A stretch of DNA of 64,000 nt from Endomychus coccineus (GCA_958510875.1 OY294070.1:3782001-3846000), one strand, 5' to 3'. Shown: positions 11,471-23,649, numbered from the stretch's first letter. Made by a program: numbers and translations. The notes: generated by a model not told the origin, from the letters alone.

Positions 11471-12450
11471 GTTCACGTTTAGAATCAATTTTCACAATGC
11501 TTTGGAGATTTCAGATTAAATTTCTGCCCTTTCACGTCACCACATCAAGATACAGTATCAACGTGTAGCAGTCACACTATTAGGAACTCTTCAAAAGCGA
11601 TTGGCATTATGACACTACAGATTAAATTTTTAGTTCGTTATTTCAGTATGAAATAAAACACTTCACGACACATAGCCGTAGAATACTATTAAATTATTTA
11701 GAAATATCTAAGCTTGTATTTTAATAAGTCATTTTCGAATCTTCTATCAAGTTACTAATTCCAGATGATCCGCGCTATTGAGTCAACAGTCTCGAGTCGA
11801 CAGTATATCGTGTCAAACGGGCTCTATGAGTTTAATTATATCGACGCGGTAGAACTATCCAAACGTCCCTTGTATGCAGACCGGGTGGTCATATTCACAT
11901 AGTAGCCTATGTCCACGCCATTATTATGGTAACCCCAGGCTACTGTGATCTAGACAGAGAACGAGCTAGTAAATACAGTCAGTGTTCCAACAATGCGCAA
12001 TATGTGCAAGACTTAGGGGCACGATAAATATATTCTTACGTTTGATTAAGTGTTCTTAAGATTCCTCGTCCATTGTAAGCGCCCATTTAAGCACCGTATC
12101 AAGTCACGTGCTTGAATAATTTAATCCATATTTGACCCCCATGCGATGGCTCGGTTCATACCGAGTCAGATATTAAATTATTTAAATGCTTTTAGTATAA
12201 TCAAGATTTATTAAATGGTCAAGCGCCGAATTTACGAATCACCAAATATACTGGCTGTGATCAAAAGTCGGGACTGGGCATCCATCACCAAGAACAATCA
12301 TAAAAGGAACATCATGTCAATGTTTAGAACACGAGTTTGCCATCTTCAAATACCAATAGATGTTAGAGAGGAAGCCCACTGTATTGTTCCCTAAAATTTG
12401 ATGGTGGAAACGCGAAAGTTTGGGTACAGGCTCTTCCTCCATTACTTATT
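11471..12450. other. No gene recognised
   Basis: A+T-rich sequence without a convincing reading frame. A small inverted repeat (CACATAGTAGCCT near 11895 and AGGCTACTGTG near 11937) is the only local structure I see. Confidence 0.5.
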
Positions 12451-13050
12451 GATTTTACATAAATTTGACAGCTTCTGCAATGATAAGGTTACGTTGTTCT
12501 CATATAGCTCATCAGTGGAACGAGCACGTTACTGAAGTATCTCTGTTGCAATTGATAACTGCCCTACAACGTGGTAAAAAGAACAAGATATCTCATGCCA
12601 TCTAGATATCCCAGTAAGAAATCAAGCAATGTACCACATTGACAGATTTCTCGAACTCTACAGAAGTAACAGGGAATGCGAGACTTATTAGTTTGCAACG
12701 TTACTGAATTATCTCCACTGAAGGTAGTCACAAGCGGCTTACAACTTGGTAAAAAGACCGAAATATCTCACGCCATCTATGAATAAATATCCCACTTGTA
12801 ACGTTTGGACGTTAATAATTTTATTTAATGTTCATTTACTGTTTTGATTACTGTTGTTTGATACCTCAAGCTTATATGTCAATCCGGTAGCGGGTCTCTG
12901 GAGAAACAGAAGATTGACGCAAGAGGTCCCACGTTGGGCGTCACTGTAAGTGGAAATCGAACAATCTACCACATTGACTGAGAGATTTCTCGAAGTCTAC
13001 AAAAGTAACAGGTGATGTGAGACTGTAGTGGTTTTACTGATTTTTATCAC
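12451..13050. repeat. Degenerate repeats of a ~90-bp word
   Basis: A block around 'cgttactgaaNtatctc ... ctacaacgtggtaaaaag ... atatctca-gccatct' occurs at ~12520-12600 and ~12700-12780. It recurs as the loop of the inverted-repeat element at 13341-13562. A second word (CCACATTGAC ... ATTTCTCGAA ... AGTAACAG) is at ~12635-12690 and ~12970-13032. These are probably decayed copies of one small mobile element. Confidence 0.55.
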
Positions 13051-13340
13051 ACTGCTCAATTAAAACCATTTGAACGAAATTGAATTTATTATTTTTTTAA
13101 ATTATAAATTTAAAGAATAAATATTATGATACAAGTTGGTCGTTTGAATTGACTGTTATGAGTTATACTATCTGATAACTATATATAAATATAAAAATTA
13201 AAATTTAAAAATTAATAGCCATAGATTAAAATGTATCCCACAAAGCTACCTGAGTGCGCCAGATGGAGGCACCAACCAAACCGATGTAAGAGAATTAGGA
13301 ACAGATGAATATGTATGAGTATACTTATTTCATTCAAGAT

Positions 13341-13562
13341 CTTTCTAGTCCCGATCCATCATTAACGTCAAAAACTTATAGTTCCAGACAGCTATTTCGC
13401 TCTTCTTATAGAGCTCATCAGTGAAACGAGCAAGTTTGCAACGTCACTGAACGATCTCTGTTAAAGGTAGTCATGATCGACCTACAACGTGCTATGAGAA
13501 GAGCAAAAGAGCAGCCTGGAACTATAAGTTTGTGACGTTACTGACCCATCTGGACTAGAAAG
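13341..13562. mobile_element. Short foldback/MITE-like element
   Basis: Arms of ~71 bp (13341-13411 and 13491-13562) are reverse complements at roughly 85% identity, starting CTTTCTAGTC and ending GACTAGAAAG. The ~80-bp loop is shared with the repeats at 12.5-12.8 kb. There is no coding capacity and I find no clear target duplication. Confidence 0.65.
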
Positions 13563-14145
13563 ACTTTATCATTGTTATCTGTCAAAAGCCAACATGAGAT
13601 AAATGAGCATATCCATTCATTCATTTGTTTCTATTATAATTCTCTTACATAAGTTTCTGCAATGCTTCGGAAGAAATGATTTACTGTATCATCTGGTTGT
13701 TTACTTTCTTCGGTTTTCTCCTTGACTATGACATTAATTCTGCAGAGATAGCTGTTTAATTTGTTTTTTTGATTTTGAGTTGACGTTGTTTAGAGTAAAA
13801 TTTCGCAATCCATGTTGTTCCCTTTTGAAATACACTGTACGACACATACAGAGACGGGAAAACATTTCTGTCCCGCATGAAAGATGAAAATATTCGTCCG
13901 GTTAGTGGATGAATAGATACAAATGTATAGTCGAGGTGATATAGGAAAAAACATCGTTTTTTCATCGGGCAAGATGGATTGTGATGCGCTTTTAGGTATT
14001 CGATTCTTGAAGACAAGTAGAAAAAAATGTTACCATTTTTGTTGGCGCTCATTCGAAAATGCATTTGTGCATCAAAAAAATGCATTTATCGAGTCTAAGT
14101 TCAGATGTTTTATTAATATACTCCAAAGATTAATCCAATTTCGTT
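13563..14145. other. No gene recognised
   Basis: Overlapping frames occur on both strands (for example 13756-14085), but none resembles a known family and they shadow one another. I treat the stretch as non-coding. Confidence 0.4.
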
Positions 14146-14400
14146 AGTCGAGGGTTTTTGGGGTCGCTGAATACGAATATGATGTTAAAAAGGTCTCCAA
14201 TATACCTGGTGCACGGGCCACCCTGGTCAACTCCGACATCATTTCTCCAATTGCATAAGGAATGCATTAAAATGGTTATTCGAGGGTTTTGAGGTCGCCG
14301 ATCACGAATATGTCATCTAAAAATGTCCTTCGTATACAGAGTGTTCTGGGTAATTTTTTAAAATCTTCACTAAGGGACTTGCGAACTCAATTTCCGGATA
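14146..14400 (+). repeat. Two diverged ~130-bp repeat units (left copy of an inverted pair)
   Basis: Two units share 'GTYATTCGAGGGTTTT-GGTCGC-GA-yACGAATATG'. The reverse complement of the same family occurs at ~16755-17060, so copies face each other across the hAT MITE and the Penelope-like element. Confidence 0.55.
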
Positions 14401-14504
14401 ACGCCATCGAAGAATATGACGTTCAAGCATAGAGAGCAACATCAAAAGAAGCATGAGCTGCATTGCACTCTTGCATGCACAGTTTGTTTAGGCTCTAACT
14501 GCAT

Positions 14505-14790
14505 CAGGGCCGGATTTAGAGGTCTGGAGACCTCGGCGCAACTAAGGAGTGGAGGCCCCCTGGCCCCAAATTATTTGCCTGATTGGTATGAACAAATATA
14601 GATCAATGATTTCTGTTAATATTTAAGAACAATATAATCATGTTTGTACAAAGGTACAGGTAAAGGTAAAACAGCGAAAAAAAAAGTTGTGTACTAGTGT
14701 TTACTAGACGCAATTTAAGATTTGTGGGGGGGGGCTCTTTTATGGAGGCCCCGGGGCTGTAGCCCCGGTTGCCCTCCCCTAAATCCGGCG
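14505..14790. mobile_element. hAT-like MITE
   Basis: It starts CAGGGCCGGATTTAGAG and ends in the near complement CCCTAAATCCGGC, the classic ends of short non-autonomous hAT elements. The inside is G/C-rich near both ends, has a run of nine or ten G, and is A+T-rich in the middle. The right end is damaged after CCGGC, so the 8-bp target duplication cannot be confirmed. Confidence 0.6.
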
Positions 14791-15165
14791 TCATCCAATG
14801 TAACAGATGGAGTAGAAGAAGAAGATATAATAGAAAATGAATAACACTGAAGATGGAAATGCAACTGACAATAACATAATAAATCACATCAATAATATAA
14901 AATATAATATTATAATGTTAATTAAAACAAATAAATATAGCATTTTAACACTATTTATAGATTAATTTATTTGTTATACTCCTTTAGTCTCACTTATTTG
15001 AAATTTGATATATTTTAATATAATATAATTCATTTTTATAAATTATTGATTTTGCATATACATTCGAAATTCTGTCACTTCATTATTCTAGATTAATTAT
15101 AAATAGTATTAAATTTTACACATTTAATAAAATTGAATAATAAGATTCTTGACCCAGTATGAATT

Positions 15166-16614
15166 ATACATAAAAATTCTCGGGAAATAGGTCACATTAA
15201 CACTTTGTTATGAGTTCATTAGATTTTCGGCCTGTATTCTGTAAACGATATGTAGATGGTTGCCTTATGTGTGTTCCCAACGATAAAATTCAATATGTAA
15301 TTGATAAATTTAACAATTTCCACTGTAAACTTCAATTCACTTGTGAAATAGAATTAAACAATAACATAAATTTCCTAGATATGAACATTAGGCATGATGC
15401 AGATGGAAAAATAAAAACCTCTTGGTTTACTAAAGAAGTATGGTCTCAACGTTATCTTCACTTCAATTCTGTTGCACCAGCTTGTTATAAAAAAAGTGTC
15501 ATAAACAGCCTCACAGATCGCGCGATAAAATTGTCCCATGCAGATGACCGCCCCAAAAATTTAAAAAATTGTTCGTAATACACTAGAATTGAATGGCTAC
15601 CCAAAAACTTTTTTCAATCCTATCATTAAAGAAAGAATAAACAAAATCTATAATGGTTCGTCGTATAAAAATAACATAAAAGGTAATACAGACAATTTTA
15701 TAACTCTACCTTACATTCCGGAGACCTCAGAGAAAATCAAAAAATGTTTAAAAAAGTATGATATAAATGTTGCGCATAAACCTACTAACTGTGTTGGGAA
15801 ATATTTCTCAAATCTAAAACCTTTAATACCCAAAGATAAACAAACCCACACAGTGTATAAATTGAATTGTTTAGATTGTGATGGAACCTATACTGGAATC
15901 TCTAAGCAATATTTACAAAAAAGAATGTACGGCCATAAATATAGCACAAGAAATAATAACTTAGAAAATTCCACCGCCCTCGCTAAGCATTGCTTTGATT
16001 ATAACCATCAATTCGATTACAAAAATGTTAATATCTTAACTAAGGAAACCAATTATTATAAAAGATCTATCCTGGAGATGATTCACATAAAACGGGACCC
16101 CAAATCTGTAAATCATAGGGTAGACACACAAAATCTAAGTCATATTTATACTAATTTGATTAAATTAATCTCTTTCAAATTCTTACATACGTCTTTATAA
16201 TTGTTGAAAATGTTTTTAGGAAGAATTCGTAATAGTAATTTCCAGTACAGGTCTGAAACCGTTCTTAAGTACCTACTCATAAATCCTACACATCTGGTTT
16301 CGAAAGTAGATACTTGACAAATAACTTCGTTCTTCTCAGTTGTTGTGAGAATACCAATCAATATGCACTCATATATTTTGATAATATTACTGAATAGCGG
16401 ATTCTTACTACAACAAAAAAAAAATTTTTATACTTTAATACTGACGATACAATTTCGATTATTCGTAGTTCTGTTCGTTTCGACGGCGTGGGCTCTTTTG
16501 ATTGAAGTTAAATTGTGCGATTTGGACGCTTGTGCTATAATTAGTTTTAGTAAACCCCTTTTTAGACGAATATTTGTGTTAATGTGACCTATTTCCCGAG
16601 AATTTTTATGTATA
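15166..16614 (+). mobile_element. Penelope-like retroelement, 5'-truncated, with inverted flanks
   Basis: Carries the C-terminal part of a Penelope-type reverse transcriptase and a GIY-YIG endonuclease domain. A ~38-bp sequence (15166-15204, around TCTCGGGAAATAGGTCACAT) recurs inverted at 16573-16614. Penelope-like elements are known for pseudo-LTRs in direct or inverted arrangement, so this probably marks the element ends. The N-terminal RT motifs are absent. Confidence 0.8.
15210..16200 (+). pseudogene. Penelope RT/GIY-YIG polyprotein, frameshifted
   Basis: Two frames, 15210-15578 and 15589-16200, are separated by a one-base frame change near 15575. The first holds the late RT palm: KRYVDG, where the family has YVDD, so the second catalytic aspartate is replaced by Gly. 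It is followed by NINFLDMNI and the connection region (WFTKEVWSQRYLHFNSVAP). The second holds the linker and a GIY-YIG module (VYKLNCLDCDGTYTGISK, then the R and H of the HKYST region). The stop at 16198-16200 is at the expected C-terminus. The frameshift, the YVDD change and the missing N-terminus mean it is inactive. The family assignment is firm; the subfamily is unresolved. Confidence 0.85.
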
Positions 16615-16754
16615 ATAAAATTGAGTAAATTTTAGAATACATTTTGATAGAAGCTGCAGCGTGACCTTTTTTTATTGTCATATTCATTTTTAGCAGCCAT
16701 GAAAAAGCCATAGTACAGTTAGATCTGATTTGAACAAATGTTGTAATAATTATC

Positions 16755-17060
16755 TAGTATTCCAGGGCTTCCTGACCTCCAGGTACATGGACCTCAAAAA
16801 TCCCCCGAGTAACCATTTTCGATGTTTTTATTTTACATTGAATTAGAATAAATGCTCCAGAGGTGACATATTCCAGGAAGTCCTCACCTCCAGGTACTTT
16901 TTAAATGTCATATTCGTGATCAGCGTCCTCATAAACCCCCCGTGTAATCATTTTCGATGCATTTCGCTTGTAGTTGGAGCAATATTCCTGAGTTGTCGCA
17001 GGTACATTGGAGACTTTTTTAAACATCAATTCCTATTCAGCTATCCCAAAAACACACTAG
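16755..17060 (-). repeat. Diverged ~130-bp repeat units (right copy of an inverted pair)
   Basis: In reverse complement the units match those at 14146-14400 (the run GATCACGAATATGACATTTAAAAA corresponds closely to the left copy). Two to three units are visible, sharing CCTCCAGGTAC and CATTTTCGATG on the + strand. Confidence 0.55.
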
Positions 17061-17960
17061 TAACGAAATTTTACTAATTTTGGAATAAATTCATCGATTA
17101 ATAAAACATCTAAACTTATCAAAAAATTATAACATTTTTTCTACCTGTCTTCCACAATCGAATGCCGGAAACCGCATCTCAATCGATCTTGCCCGAAAAA
17201 CCGAGGTTTTGGCAAAATTTAGTCTTTATTGCCTCGACTAATATTGAAAATACATATTTCAATATATTTTGGTAGCAGGATAGCTATTTTAAATGGAACT
17301 CGTCAAAAGTTGTATGATGATTCTACAGAACATCCATGTTGATACAATCGTACTCATTTTCATCTTAATTCCATTTATAAGCTTATAACATCTAACTTTG
17401 TATAATTGGAATAACATTTCCGAGCGGCAGACTAAACGGACATAGTTAAATTTAAAAATATCATCATAACTAAAACAATGGATACCTTGCAATAAAATTT
17501 AATTAACCCGCCCGCGTCGCTTTGAATTAGACATTAAACATTGAATTAATTCAGACGAAAGCTATTGCGAGCGTAGGGTACACGTACACGAGAGCTTCAG
17601 TTTTATTTAAATAAATGTTATTGGATTAAAACAAACAAACACAACACACACAGAGTGATGTGCATTTGACAAATAATTAATTAAGCAAGGCCTATATACC
17701 TACCCGGAAAGTTAATTAACCGTATATGAATTGTAATAACATCATAAGTCTAGAAAAGATGGTATCAAAGGGAAGGATGGAGCAACAGAGAGAGAAAGGA
17801 GGGGGGTGGACCATCTAATGAAACCGCAAATTAACCTAAGGCATATCTACTCATCACGAAGGCCTTGCATAGCTCACGGGCCCCTGAGTACTACCACTGC
17901 GATATATAGATTGAACTAGTTCATCCTCATTGAATGGTGGATTGTGTTTGAAACACAATT
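17061..17960. other. No gene recognised
   Basis: Low-complexity, A+T-rich sequence followed by a purine-rich run near 17760-17810. I see no supported frame. The end near 17962 (TTACGAGGGC) looks like a mariner terminus. Confidence 0.45.
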
Positions 17961-17961
17961 A

Positions 17962-19430
17962 CGAGGGCAGCACCAAAAATTCTCAGCCTGACTTTGATAC
18001 TATGAAAGAAACGGCGTATTTTTCAATATAATCCCCTCTGGCTTGATACATCGTTTCAGCTACAATTCAATACCCTTGGAACGATTGTTCCTTCTAGTTT
18101 GTTTTCAAAATTAGCGTAAACTTCAACCTTCATCTCTTCGTCATCACTGGAATGCCTCCAAAAATGTCCCCTTTCAAATTTCCAAATAGGTCAGTCCACC
18201 TCTCTTCTGCCGAATATTTTGGGGTAATTGATCCAGGATAGCTGCATGATATACCCCATTAATAATTGTAGAATTAATTACGTTCCATAAAGTGTGATGG
18301 AGTAATGAGGGAATTATGTTCAATACCATCACCTAAATTGCTTAACTGTTATGTTATGTGGGGAGTTTGACATAACATGCGAAGTAGTAAACCATTATGT
18401 GCAATACCGCTAATTCAGCAAGGTTACATTGTTGTGATACTTCGTTAATGTCACCATCGAACTGAATGAATGGCAAGGAAGGAAGTATCAACAAGGTATT
18501 TGTAGATTAGGATAGTATTATCATCTAGTAACTTCTTAATAAGATCTTCACAAGTTCTTGTGTAGTTCTTAATAAGTTCCTAAGAAGTTGATTAATCAGT
18601 TATTAGTTAATTATGAACCAGTTGTTAATCAGTATTATTCTTCGTTTGGCTTATGACCGTTTCTAAGAACCGTTTTCTAGATGTGAAAGTGTTGACCAAT
18701 AAATTCATAAAACGTACCATTCCACCCTACCATACTACCATCAATCACGAATCTTAAGAACCTGGCACTTTACCAAATGACTACACTGCCAGTCCTTTTT
18801 TTCGGGAAAGGCACATCATTAGATGGAGGCGGTAATTAATAAGTCACTATATTATATGGCGATCCTGCCAGCCCTTTGTTCTAGGAAATGCACATCATGA
18901 AGAGGAGATGGTAATTAATGGTTTATAAGTAGAATGCCCTCATAATCCCAGAGAGATCGTAGCCATCACCTCGATGGACAAAACGATTATTGTAGAAAAC
19001 CGTGACTCCATAACCTTTTGCAATTATGTCCACAGGGTTTTCTCTACAGAACTCCAAAAAGGATCGAGCAAGTTCAACACGACGCTGGCGCTGAACTGGA
19101 ATTGTTTCGAAACTCACCTTGCAGTCCTTGCACTAACCTTATTCATGCCCGAATGCTCTTGGATGACTCGGCAAACGCTTGTGTCTAAAAGCCCCGACAT
19201 TTGTGCTACTTCTTTCACCTAAAAGCGTCGATCGCTCAACGTCCTTCCTGTTCCAGGGTCAGCTTCCAAGGATTCCTGCCTCATTCGAAGCCGTTTTGAC
19301 AAGTCTTTAACTAGTGAATAAGACGGTGAATGCTTCCTCGTGCACCCAATCTATCCGATCATTGAGGCGTTGAGGATAATCTTCTTGAAAAATCTCCAGC
19401 GTTGTGTTCATCTATGATTCCACATAATTC
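17962..19430 (-). pseudogene. Mariner transposase remnant, split and decayed
   Basis: On the - strand, 19320-18923 encodes the second half of a mariner DNA-binding region, with VKEVAQMSGLLDTSVCRVIQ followed by HSGMNKVSAR, then RVELARSFLEFCRENP. 18250-17985 encodes C-terminal debris (MKVEVYANFENK; then in another frame ARGDYIEKYAV, the typical GDYVEK-like ending). About 0.6 kb of unrelated repeat (18.3-18.9 kb) lies between them, and the catalytic aspartates are not recoverable. Several frame changes and stops are present. The family call rests on the helix-turn-helix and the C-terminal motif. Confidence 0.65.
18715..18920. repeat. Imperfect ~75-bp direct duplication within a dispersed repeat
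   Basis: CTGCCAG-CCTTT...GCACATCAT...GGTAATTAAT occurs twice in tandem. The sequence just before it (CAATCACRAAYCTTA...GAACCTGGCAC) recurs at ~24745-24785. Confidence 0.5.
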
Positions 19431-19726
19431 GTCATTCCAATCTTGAAATAAGAATTTCGGCACTCCTGCCTATGGAATATATTCTGAATTGAGTTGGTAG
19501 GGTAACCTATTGCTCATTAGGACCATTGTACTTCCTCCAAAGGGGACACTCCTCTAACGTGTTTACAGCTCTGTAGCCACCCTACATGTTGAACGAACAA
19601 GAGCACAGCACATGCTCGGCCAGAGTTTCCCCCAACATGAACTCTCTAGTGTTGGCGCAGCACCGCAAATTTTCCTAGTTCTAGACTACTTCAGATCGAA
19701 AGACGCGACTGCCAACATCTTTTATA

Positions 19727-20336
19727 CAGGGTCTCCTCGAACTGCGTGGCAAAAATAAAACCGAAGATTCTTTGATTCGAAAAAAATTTGATGAGCCTTT
19801 TTACTTTTGCCTCAAGTGTCTTGTTTAGCCGGTACAGGGCTTCAAAGTTGCAAAAATAATTTTGTTTTTTCGGTATAACTTGAGAAAGTGATGGAGGACT
19901 TTTACAATATTTGGCAAGTGAGTTACTGTCAATAATAGCCGTTTTTGAGAGCGGAGCATAGAGCCTTAGAGACCATAGAAATGGCTCAAACTTGAGGATG
20001 TAACGGGAAAAGTGTCCAGAACTTTTTTTTGGTCGATGTAATTCACTCTATATTTTTTATGTAGATAACTTATCTAATTTGAAAACTTTTCTTACTCTTA
20101 GAAAATTTTGATAAAATCAACGGATTAGCTTGAAAAAAATAATTTTCGAGTCTCTGCAATTTTGGCTTACTAATTTTACTTGATTAAAATACCTTAGTTG
20201 CCTTTGCTTTTCTAATGTCATTTTGGCATTTGAAGAATTTATTCTCAAAACTGTCACTTTTTACTTTGCTTTCCGTAAAAATTTTATAAAATTATGGCTC
20301 AAAATTTCACTAACACTGAAATGGTTGATATGTTAT
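19727..20336 (+). repeat. Left terminal inverted repeat of the 19.7-kb transposon
   Basis: Pairs with 21452-22056. It extends past the transposase ATG at 20294 and covers about the first 14 codons. Confidence 0.85.
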
Positions 20337-21343
20337 TGATTTATGGACTTTGTCGTTGCAATGGCCGGAGAAGGGAAAGATATCCGCATCGCAGAATTCC
20401 AAATCGGCAAACCTTCGCGAAACTGGCAAATTTGAAGCAAATCGCAGAGAAACTGGACGCAGACGGACAAGAAGGACGTTAGAGCTCGAAGAAGCGATAC
20501 TGGAAGCGGTTGAAACTGAACCTAGGATAAGCACACTACGTTTGGGACTTCGTATTGGAACCTCAAAATCATTAGTTCATAATGTACTGAAAGAAGAACT
20601 GTTGTATCCCTATCATATTAAAACAGTTCAAGACTTATTGCCCATGGATCCAGGTCATCGGCTAGATTTCTGTCGACTTATTGTCCAAAGACAAAACGCA
20701 AACCCCAATTTTTGTAGAAGAATTCTGTTCACGGACGAAGATACTTTCACGAGATGTGTTCTTTTTAACCTCCATAATGAACATTTCTATGCTGACGAAA
20801 CTCCTCATGAAACGGAAGTTACATATTTTCAGAATCAAACTAAAATCAATGTTTGGGTTGGAATTGTGGATAACTTTATTATTGACCCTACCGTTATACC
20901 CGATCGATTGAACGGGGAGAACTACTGGAACTTTTTGGAACAAAGGCTACTTGAACTGTTGCAACACTTGCCCTTACACATTCGTCGTGGCCTGGTTTAT
21001 CCATGATGGTGCACCTCCTCATTTCACATTAGCTGTGAGGCGACATTTGAATGCGGAATATCCAGATCGCTGGATAGGTAGAGGACACGATGCACCAGTG
21101 AACTGGCCGGCCCGCTCCCCTGATTTGACGCCATGCGACTTCTTTCTATGGGGCGCTTTGAAGTCGAAAGTTTATGCAGCTCCAGTAAACACACGAGAGG
21201 AATTGTTGCAACGAATTAATCATGAAGCGGATTTATTGAAGAATAATCCTGAAGTACTAGCCAGAGTTCAATCCAATTTCTTGAAATGAATTAATTTGTG
21301 TATTCAGGAAAATGGGCAACATTTCGAACAATTGATGCCTTAG
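20294..21343 (+). pseudogene. Mariner-superfamily transposase (DD41D-like), frameshifted
   Basis: Start ATG at 20294. The N-terminal helix-turn-helix with RYPHRRIPNRQTF is in one frame; the rest of the DNA-binding region (LRETGKFEANRRETGRRRTR) and the catalytic core continue in a second frame after a shift near 20400. The first acidic block is FTDED. After another shift near 20990 come HDGAPPHF and SPDLTPCDFFLWG; the second and third aspartates are 43 residues apart. A premature stop at 21287-21289 is followed in frame by the usual C-terminal QENGQHFEQL and the final stop at 21341-21343. Two frameshifts and one stop mean no active enzyme. The family is secure; the DD41D-like label is from spacing only. 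Confidence 0.85.
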
Positions 21344-21451
21344 CGATTTCACAAAAAGTTTTGTTGTTTCTTTTAATTTAGCATTTGTTTTTCCTAAATA
21401 ATCACATCGTTTCCCCATTTCTATTGTTTTTATTATTCGTGTTTTACCGAG

Positions 21452-22056
21452 ATATTAACCATTTCAGTGTTTGTGAAATTTTGAGCCATAATTTTATAAA
21501 ATTTTTACGGAAAGCAAAGTAAAAACTGACAGTTTTGAGAATAAATTCTCCAAATGCCAAAATGACATTAGAAAAGCAAAGGCAACTAAGGTATTTTAAT
21601 CAAGTAAAATTAGTAAGCCAAAATTGCAGAGACTCGAAAATTATTTTTTTCAAGCTAATTTGTTGATTTTATCAAACTTTTCTAAGAGTAAGAAAAGTTT
21701 TCAAATTAGATAAGCTATCTACATAAAAAATATCGAGTGAATTACATTGACCAAAAAAAAGTTCTGGACACTTTTCCCGTTACATCCTCAAGTTTGAGCC
21801 ATTTCTATGGTCTCTAAGGCTCTGTGCTCCACTCTCAAAAATGGCCATTATTGACAGTAACTCACCTGCTAAATATTGTAAAAGTTCTTCATCACGTTCT
21901 CAAGTTATACCGAAAAAACAAAATTATTTTTGCAATTTTGAAGCCCTCTACCGGGTAAACAAGACACTTGAGGCAAAAGTGAACAGGCTCATCAACTTTT
22001 TTTCGAATCTAAGAATCTTCGGTTTTATTTTGGCCACGCAGTTCGAGGACACTCTG
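21452..22056 (-). repeat. Right terminal inverted repeat of the 19.7-kb transposon
   Basis: Reverse complement of 19727-20336. It even carries an inverted copy of the transposase start region (21457-21490). Confidence 0.85.
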
Positions 22057-22058
22057 TA

Positions 22059-23640
22059 TATAAAACGATAATCGCGTGAAAAATAAGCAATTTTGTATGA
22101 AAATGATGAAATTCCCTGATTTTCATCACATTGAATAAGTTTTTCGGGAAAATAACCTCGGATTCATGTTCAGCGACCCAAAAAACCCATTTTTTAAATA
22201 AATTCAAAGTTATCTTAAAAAAGAGGGTGAATATAGGGTTAATTTAGCTTTTAGGGGTGAATGGGAGGTCACTCAGCTCAACCCTTATAAATGATTCAAA
22301 TCGCCCACAGAACATTATGCTGAAAGAATTTTTTTGATACGACCTCTTGCTTCTTTCAGAAACTTCCCCAGCTTATCGACTCGACTATTAAACGGATATG
22401 TCCGCGAAAATTCAGATTTTTTTTTAGTCCCATTACAACACTTTCCTCACACTACATAATGAGGAAAGTGAAAATTGCACGACAGATGAACGGAAAGACC
22501 GACATTTTATCAAGTACACGTTTTCGGATAATGGTGCAACGAAATGCTAAAATCATGGCCCTGTTTACTTCTCCTTCAATTTCGATCAATCCGTTTTCGC
22601 TTTTCACCAATCTCGACCGTGTATACTACCCTCGGCATTTATTCATTCTATAAATATTGGTGGAGAAAGCTCAACTGAAACGTTTGAATTTTCCAGCTGG
22701 GAAATGCGCAATAATTTGACGGAACGGAAATTCACAAAGTTTAAAATAACTTTTAGGCTGTACATTCACTATTACACAAATCCTTTCAACTACCTCTTGA
22801 AATACCTACACATAATTTCTCTCGTTGGTCGTTGATGTTGTTTTAATCTGTAACTCAACCATTTCCTATTCCAACCGCGATATTAACTTGTTTATGTAAC
22901 GTCGCCATGTTTCAACCTGGAAACGATATTTTTACAAAGAAGAATGCAGTTATTAAAAATGTCAGACTCGTATAAGAAGATGCTTAGATGCTTTTATCCT
23001 TGAAATAAAGTACTAACGGCAAATAAGGAATGTAATTCCGTTCGTAACCACAATATGCCATTTTGAGTTCAAAACAACTATATAATTTAGTTTATCTTAA
23101 GAATCTACCAGGTCAAAGGAGAACTGATTGTAGCAATACCATTGAAAAGTCCGTCTTAGCAAACCATGTCTAACAAGGTAACAAGCAGGTCTTAATATTA
23201 CCAAATAGGGTATTTCTCTCTTTAAATATAGCGACAAGCTTCCCTTAGAATCTTTGCAGGCTATATAATTGTATAAGCATAGAGATCATTTATTGAATTC
23301 CGATTTACCTCATATCGAAAACAAACCATTATTACAAATACTCCTAGAATCCTCAGGTTAACACCACGAGCACGAATTATATATAATTATTCGTTTACTA
23401 ATAGTATATTGACTACCTGAATTTATGTTCATTAGTAGGTTATTTGAAAGTTTATTTTCAAACTGATTCATTTGATTGAGGTTTGTTTTTGTAATTGATT
23501 GATTTTCGTTGCCCTTGTACACATGCAGATCGATCTTGGTTGAGTCATGTTTTGTTTAGTCAAAGGAGCTGATGCACTATAAAGGAGTTGACACTGTGAA
23601 TTTGTAGTGGCACTGAACTAACTAGGAAACCTTGTTCTAA
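22059..23640. other. Non-coding; one hairpin and one dispersed repeat
   Basis: A hairpin with an 11-bp stem (CACTTTCCTCA/TGAGGAAAGTG) is at 22439-22470. The segment ~22270-22385 recurs inverted and diverged at ~30120-30245. A 40-bp word near 23145-23180 recurs inverted near 31065-31105. No supported gene. Confidence 0.5.
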
Positions 23641-23649
23641 AAAAACTGT

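Larger units (their letters stand above)
19727..22056 (+). mobile_element. Mariner-superfamily transposon with ~0.6-kb terminal inverted repeats
   Basis: Ends CAGGGTCTCCTCGAACTGCG and, at the right, the complement of CAGAGTGTCCTCGAACTGCG, each next to TA (19725-19726 and 22057-22058), the target dinucleotide of this superfamily. The repeats run 19727 to ~20336 and ~21452 to 22056 with only scattered mismatches. A damaged transposase gene fills the centre. Total 2,330 bp. Confidence 0.9.

Noticed and set aside
11800..12200. Possible solo LTR
   Set aside because: No TG...CA ends with a matching short target duplication, primer-binding site or second copy could be identified.
13756..14147. Overlapping frames of 60-109 codons on both strands
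   Set aside because: They shadow each other and none shows a family motif or codon bias.
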